From Candidatus Brevundimonas colombiensis (GTDB taxonomy: Bacteria > Pseudomonadota > Alphaproteobacteria > Caulobacterales > Caulobacteraceae), in assembly GCA_029202665.1 (NCBI GenBank), contig CP119326.1:2170001-2234000 (forward strand): DNA of 64,000 nt, written 5' to 3'. A model generated the notes under the pieces. It searched no databases. It was not told the origin of the DNA and saw only the letters and a list, made by a program, of their open reading frames with translations. Positions 60,681-64,000 of this stretch are shown here, in pieces; position 1 is the stretch's first letter; each line of letters opens with the position of its first letter. Position numbers and translations under genes: made by a program.

Positions 60681-61106
60681 TCAGTCGACCGCGCGGCAGT
60701 CGGTCGGCTGGCGACCCTCGACCGACCAGGTGGCCAGCACGCCCTTGCCGCGCAGCTCGACATTGGAGGCCCGATACCAGATGCCGTCGGCGGCCCGCTC
60801 CTGATACAGGTCCACGGCCTCGCCTGACGAGTTGCGGACGGTGGCCATCTGGCGCGGATTGTCGAAATCGACCGACAGACGCTCGCCGTTGTCGCACAGA
60901 TAGACGGTGTGGACGACGCGGTTCAGGGTGCGGTCCTGGATTTCGGCGCCGGTGCGCTGGCGGGCGGTCTGGGCCTCGATGGCGCGTTCCTTGACCTCGT
61001 CGCCGGTGCGGGGCGCCTTGTCGGGGTCGGGACCGCAGGCCGTGAGCAGAGCCAGTGCGGCGAGGCCGCTGAACACGATCGACTGCGGCAGATCCGGCTT
61101 GAACAA
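60681..61106 (-). CDS. Lipoprotein with MliC-like domain
   Basis: A 141-residue lipoprotein (LALLTAC, Cys24) with a charged helical segment (about 30-60) and a C-terminal domain like MliC, the lysozyme inhibitor: VYLCDNGERLSVDF, ...WYRASNVELRGKGVLATW... ending with Cys near 137. The TTG at 61106-61104 is the likely start since GGAGG lies 8 bases upstream; the open frame extends further but lacks signal character. MliC proteins block host or phage c-type lysozymes; here inferred. Confidence 0.72.
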   Translation of the reverse strand: MFKPDLPQSIVFSGLAALALLTACGPDPDKAPRTGDEVKERAIEAQTARQRTGAEIQDRTLNRVVHTVYLCDNGERLSVDFDNPRQMATVRNSSGEAVDLYQERAADGIWYRASNVELRGKGVLATWSVEGRQPTDCRAVD

Positions 61107-61143
61107 CGCGATTTCCTCCAGCGGCGCCGCTTGGCGCGGCGTT

Positions 61144-61626
61144 CTAACGTGCGCCGTTTGCCGCCGTTCCCCTCCGTTGACGGAAGAAGGACTTGAGCAG
61201 GCTGGACGCCTCATCCGCCAGAAGGCCTGAGTCTGTCGTCGGACGCCAGTGGCATGTGGGTTGTTGGAACAGACGCGGACCGTGGATGACGGCGCCGCCC
61301 TTGGGATCGTCCGCCGCCCAGACGACGCGGCCGATGCGGGCGTGGCTGATGGCGCCCGCGCACATGGCGCACGGCTCCAGCGTCACATACAGGGTCAGGT
61401 CCGTCAGGCGATAGTTGCCCAGCGCCGTCGCGGCCCGCCGCATCGCCACGATCTCGGCGTGGGCCGTCGGGTCGTGGGCGCCGATCGGGCCGTTGGCGCC
61501 CGTCGCGATCACGTCTCCGGTGGTCGGATCGACAAGAATTGCGCCCACCGGCACCTCTCCTGCGTCCGCCGCCGCTTGCGCTAGGTCCAGCGCCATGCGC
61601 ATGAACCGCTCATCATGGTCCGCCAT
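61144..61626 (-). CDS. tadA: tRNA-specific adenosine deaminase
   Basis: A 160-residue deaminase converting adenosine 34 of tRNA-Arg(ACG) to inosine. The zinc site is PTAHAEIVA (His56, Glu58) and EPCAMC (Cys86, Cys89). The C-terminus FHxPxx-like LLADEASSLLKSFFRQRR fits TadA. Its ATG at 61626-61624 overlaps the start region of the divergent RluB-like gene by 12 bases, leaving no room for a normal leader. Confidence 0.92.
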   Translation of the reverse strand: MADHDERFMRMALDLAQAAADAGEVPVGAILVDPTTGDVIATGANGPIGAHDPTAHAEIVAMRRAATALGNYRLTDLTLYVTLEPCAMCAGAISHARIGRVVWAADDPKGGAVIHGPRLFQQPTCHWRPTTDSGLLADEASSLLKSFFRQRRGTAANGAR

Positions 61627-63183
61627 ACAGACGACAACGACAAGAAGCCCCGCGCCCGTCAAGACGAACGGTCGCCCCGGCCCTTTAAATCCTCCGGTCC
61701 CCGCAAGAGCGGCGACGGGACGAAATCATTCGGCGACAAGCCACGCAGCCCTCGCGACGACGGCGCCAAACGGTTTGGCGACAAGCCCGACAGGCCCCGC
61801 AGCGACCGGCCCCGCAGCGATAAGCCCCGCTCCGACGGGCCGCGCACCGACAGAGGCGGCAAGGACGCCAAGTCCAAGACGCCGGAGACGCCCCTGCGCG
61901 CCGAGCGAATCGCCAAGACCATGGCCCGCGCCGGCATCGCCTCGCGCCGCGAGGTCGAACGGCTGATCGGCCTGGGCAAGGTGGCGGTGAACGGCCGCAT
62001 CCTGGACACGCCCGCGACCCTGGTGACGCGCGATGACGTGATCACTGTGGACGGCAAGCCCATCGGCGGGGCGCAGGCGACGCGCGTCTGGCGCTATCAC
62101 AAGCCCGCCGGCCTCTTGACCAGCCACAGCGACCCGACCGGTCGCCCGACGGTGTTCGACGCCCTGCCGGCCGGTCTGCCGCGCGTGATCTCGGTCGGAC
62201 GGCTCGACCTGGCCACCGAAGGCCTGCTGCTGCTGACCAACGACGGTGAGCTGAGCCGGGCGCTGGAGCTGCCCTCGACCTCGCTGGTGCGTCAGTATCG
62301 GGCCCGGGCCCGGGGCAAGATCACCCAGGCCCAGTTGGACGCCTTGAAGGAAGGCGTGGTCGTGGACGGCGTGTCCTATGGCCCCATCGAGGCGACGCTG
62401 GACAAGGCCAAGGAAAGCAAGTCCGAGGACGGCAAGGCCCCGGCCAACCTGTGGATCTCGGTCTCGATCACCGAGGGCAAGAACCGCGAGGTTCGTAAGG
62501 TGCTGGAGTCGGTCGGCCTGACGGTCAACCGCCTGATCCGCCTGGCCTATGGACCTTTCCGCCTGGACGTCCTGCCTATCGGGGCGGTCGAGGAGGTCGG
62601 GCCGCGCGTGATCCGCGAACTGCTGGCCGACTACATCCGACCCGAGAACCTGCCGACCGGCAATACGGTCGAGACGCCCGCGCCCATCCCCGGCCGCCGG
62701 GTCTCCACCCCTATCGTCAAGGGGCGCTCGGGATCGGCCATGTCCGACCCGTCGAGGAAGCCCAGCCGCGTCCGCGCCGCCGAAACCGCCCAGGCGGATG
62801 CGGTCGAACGCCGCGAGCGGCCGCCCAAGAAGGAAGGCTGGGCCAAGGCGGCCCCGAAGTTCGAACACGCCAAGACCTTCAAGCCGCGCGAACGCACCGC
62901 CCCCGCCGGCGACCGCCCGTCGCGTGAGGACGGCGATCGGCCCAAGCGCGCCTTCAAACCGCGCGACGACCAGTTCATCGACGACCGCAGGACGTCCCCC
63001 GGCGGCAAGCCGGGCGGTCATAAGCCCGGTGGTCGCGCCGGACCGGGGCCCCGTGCGGGCGGCGTAGGGACCGGCGGTCGGGACTTCAAACCCCGTAGTG
63101 GTCCAGGCGGGGGCGGCAAGCCCGCGGGCCCGTCGGGAACGAGCGGTCGCGCGCCGGGCGGCAAGCCGCGCACCCCGCGCTAG
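61615..63183 (+). CDS. rluB: 23S rRNA pseudouridine synthase (RluB-like) with long disordered tails
   Basis: A 522-residue protein. Residues 1-92 are a basic disordered region with RSDRPRSDKPRSDG repeats; 94-150 form an S4 RNA-binding domain; the catalytic domain has VGRLDLATEGLLLLTNDG (Asp198) and NREVRKVLESVGLTVNRLIR; 375-522 are Gly/Arg/Lys-rich and disordered. The RsuA/RluB/RluE/RluF group cannot be fully resolved by eye; RluB is the usual member in alphaproteobacteria. ATG 61615 has no ribosome site and overlaps the tadA start; a later start at residue 103 would cut into the S4 domain. Confidence 0.88.
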   Translation: MVRHTDDNDKKPRARQDERSPRPFKSSGPRKSGDGTKSFGDKPRSPRDDGAKRFGDKPDRPRSDRPRSDKPRSDGPRTDRGGKDAKSKTPETPLRAERIAKTMARAGIASRREVERLIGLGKVAVNGRILDTPATLVTRDDVITVDGKPIGGAQATRVWRYHKPAGLLTSHSDPTGRPTVFDALPAGLPRVISVGRLDLATEGLLLLTNDGELSRALELPSTSLVRQYRARARGKITQAQLDALKEGVVVDGVSYGPIEATLDKAKESKSEDGKAPANLWISVSITEGKNREVRKVLESVGLTVNRLIRLAYGPFRLDVLPIGAVEEVGPRVIRELLADYIRPENLPTGNTVETPAPIPGRRVSTPIVKGRSGSAMSDPSRKPSRVRAAETAQADAVERRERPPKKEGWAKAAPKFEHAKTFKPRERTAPAGDRPSREDGDRPKRAFKPRDDQFIDDRRTSPGGKPGGHKPGGRAGPGPRAGGVGTGGRDFKPRSGPGGGGKPAGPSGTSGRAPGGKPRTPR

Positions 63184-63204
63184 GTCGTCGGCGAGGAACT
63201 GAAC

Positions 63205-63615
63205 ATGACCCGTTCGACCGGACGATGCCTGTGCGGCGGCGTGACCTTCAGCGCCACGCCCAGGGGCGGGATGCACGCCTGCCATTGCGGCGCATGCCGC
63301 CGCCTGTCGGGCGGCGTCCTGTTCAGCGTGGACTGCGGCGACAGCGTCCAGGTCCGGGGCGAGGTCGCGACCTATGCCTCGTCCGAATGGGCTGTGCGCC
63401 AGTTCTGCCCGGCCTGTGGGACCGGCCTGTTCTGGCGGTCGAACGACGGCGCCATGACCATGGTCTCGGCCCAGGCGTTCGACGACCCCGGCGTCTTCGC
63501 GCTGGAGGACGAGTTCTGCATCGATAGCAAGCCCGATACCTACGCCTTGGCGGGGGACCGGCCGCGCCTGACCACGGCCGAACTGTACGCCCAGTTCGCG
63601 CCGCCGCAGGACTGA
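63205..63615 (+). CDS. GFA-family zinc protein
   Basis: A 136-residue protein of the GFA family (glutathione-dependent formaldehyde-activating enzyme/centromere protein V fold). Zinc ligands are C-x-C in GRCLCGG, the CHCGAC block, and FCPACGTGLFW. Most bacterial members have no proven formaldehyde role. Start ATG 63205 is preceded by GAGGAACTGAAC. It lies between rluB and rsmD. Confidence 0.88.
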   Translation: MTRSTGRCLCGGVTFSATPRGGMHACHCGACRRLSGGVLFSVDCGDSVQVRGEVATYASSEWAVRQFCPACGTGLFWRSNDGAMTMVSAQAFDDPGVFALEDEFCIDSKPDTYALAGDRPRLTTAELYAQFAPPQD

Positions 63616-63619
63616 CGCC

Positions 63620-64000
63620 ATGCGGATCGTCGCCGGCGGCCTGAAGGGCCGCGCCATCGTAGCGCCGGAGGGGCAGGGCACGCGCCCGACCTCTGACCGC
63701 GCGCGTCAGGCGGTGTTCAACGTGCTGGAACACGCCGCCTGGAGCGAGAGCCTGCACGGGATGCGGGTCATCGACCTGTACGCCGGATCGGGCGCCCTGG
63801 GGTTCGAGGCGGTCAGCCGGGGGGCGGGCTTCTGCCTGTTCGTCGAGACGGACGACGGCGCGCGCGGCGCCATCCGCGAGAACGCCGACGCCTATGGCCT
63901 GATGGGCCGCACGCGGGTTCATCGCCGCAGCGCGACCGACCTGGGCGTCAGGCCCGGCCCCATCGCCGAGGCGTTCGACCTGGCCTTCCTTGACCCGCCC
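63620..64000 (+). CDS. rsmD: 16S rRNA (guanine-966-N2)-methyltransferase, N-terminal part
   Basis: 127 codons are visible before the window ends, with no stop. MRIVAGGLKGRAIVAPEGQGTRPTSDRARQAVFN is the RsmD start, VIDLYAGSGALGFEAVSRGA the SAM-binding motif I, and FDLAFLDPP the catalytic motif IV, of which the last residue is cut. It methylates G966 of 16S rRNA during 30S assembly. It follows GFA by 4 bases. Confidence 0.94.
   Translation, partial: MRIVAGGLKGRAIVAPEGQGTRPTSDRARQAVFNVLEHAAWSESLHGMRVIDLYAGSGALGFEAVSRGAGFCLFVETDDGARGAIRENADAYGLMGRTRVHRRSATDLGVRPGPIAEAFDLAFLDPP

Noticed and set aside
61726..63681. About 650-codon frame antisense to the RluB-like gene
   Set aside because: It mirrors the Gly/Arg/Lys-rich disordered regions of the true gene and crosses three genes.

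Overview
The window is GC-rich bacterial DNA with strongly G/C-ending codons. It is most likely from a Caulobacterales alphaproteobacterium close to Brevundimonas or Caulobacter. Supporting points are the short LID-less adenylate kinase, RNase E with an acidic insertion near its S1 domain and a GWW-type C-terminus, the aroK-aroB operon divergent from xerD, the CelD/BcsL-type acetyltransferase, and TTGACG-type promoters. The assignment is inferred from gene content and sequence style; no database search was run. No rRNA, tRNA, CRISPR array, insertion sequence or prophage was seen.

Layout. Positions 1-6.7 kb hold the tail of an upstream gene (probably rpoC), a tandem pair of paralogous TonB-like membrane proteins on the minus strand, a small TonB-C-like lipoprotein, and the str operon rpsL-rpsG-fusA-tuf. 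From 6.8 to 14.7 kb a block of envelope and accessory genes separates str from S10: a hypothetical protein, a lipoprotein carboxylesterase, an L,D-transpeptidase, a CelD-like acetyltransferase with a JmjC/cupin-like partner, a GIN-domain secreted protein and a beta-barrel protein. From 15.4 to 30.4 kb lies the S10-spc-alpha superoperon (rpsJ to rplQ, including secY and adk). It is interrupted by terminators on both sides of rplO and by a TonB-like gene between adk and rpsM, and it restarts at a clear promoter before rpsM.

From 30.4 to 45 kb the genes serve regulation, transport and the envelope: a DUF4180 protein, a 37-residue membrane protein, a LysR regulator, an ABC-2 exporter, an NPP-type phosphodiesterase, a TPR protein, a CDP-alcohol phosphatidyltransferase-like protein, a DsbA-like protein, an M48 protease, RNase E, an amidase, a J-domain protein and BolA. 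From 45 to 64 kb come a hybrid histidine kinase, an RcnB-like protein, an ATP-dependent DNA ligase, an MscS channel, a threonine aldolase, an Atm1-like exporter, a response regulator with a partner, accA, a hicBA toxin-antitoxin pair, xerD, aroK-aroB, a GNAT enzyme, a nitronate monooxygenase, an MliC-like lipoprotein, tadA, an RluB-like enzyme, a GFA protein and the start of rsmD.

The most interesting features are these. (1) Three copies of a palindromic intergenic element sit exactly between convergent genes, and its terminal CTAG supplies the TAG stop codon of five of the six flanking genes. (2) A tandem pair of TonB-like proteins shares a four-cysteine C-terminal domain (C-x13-C ... C-x8-C). 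(3) Hairpins and terminators restructure the ribosomal superoperon. (4) tadA and the RluB-like gene are divergent with overlapping start codons. Nothing seen amounts to a large new defence or mobile system.
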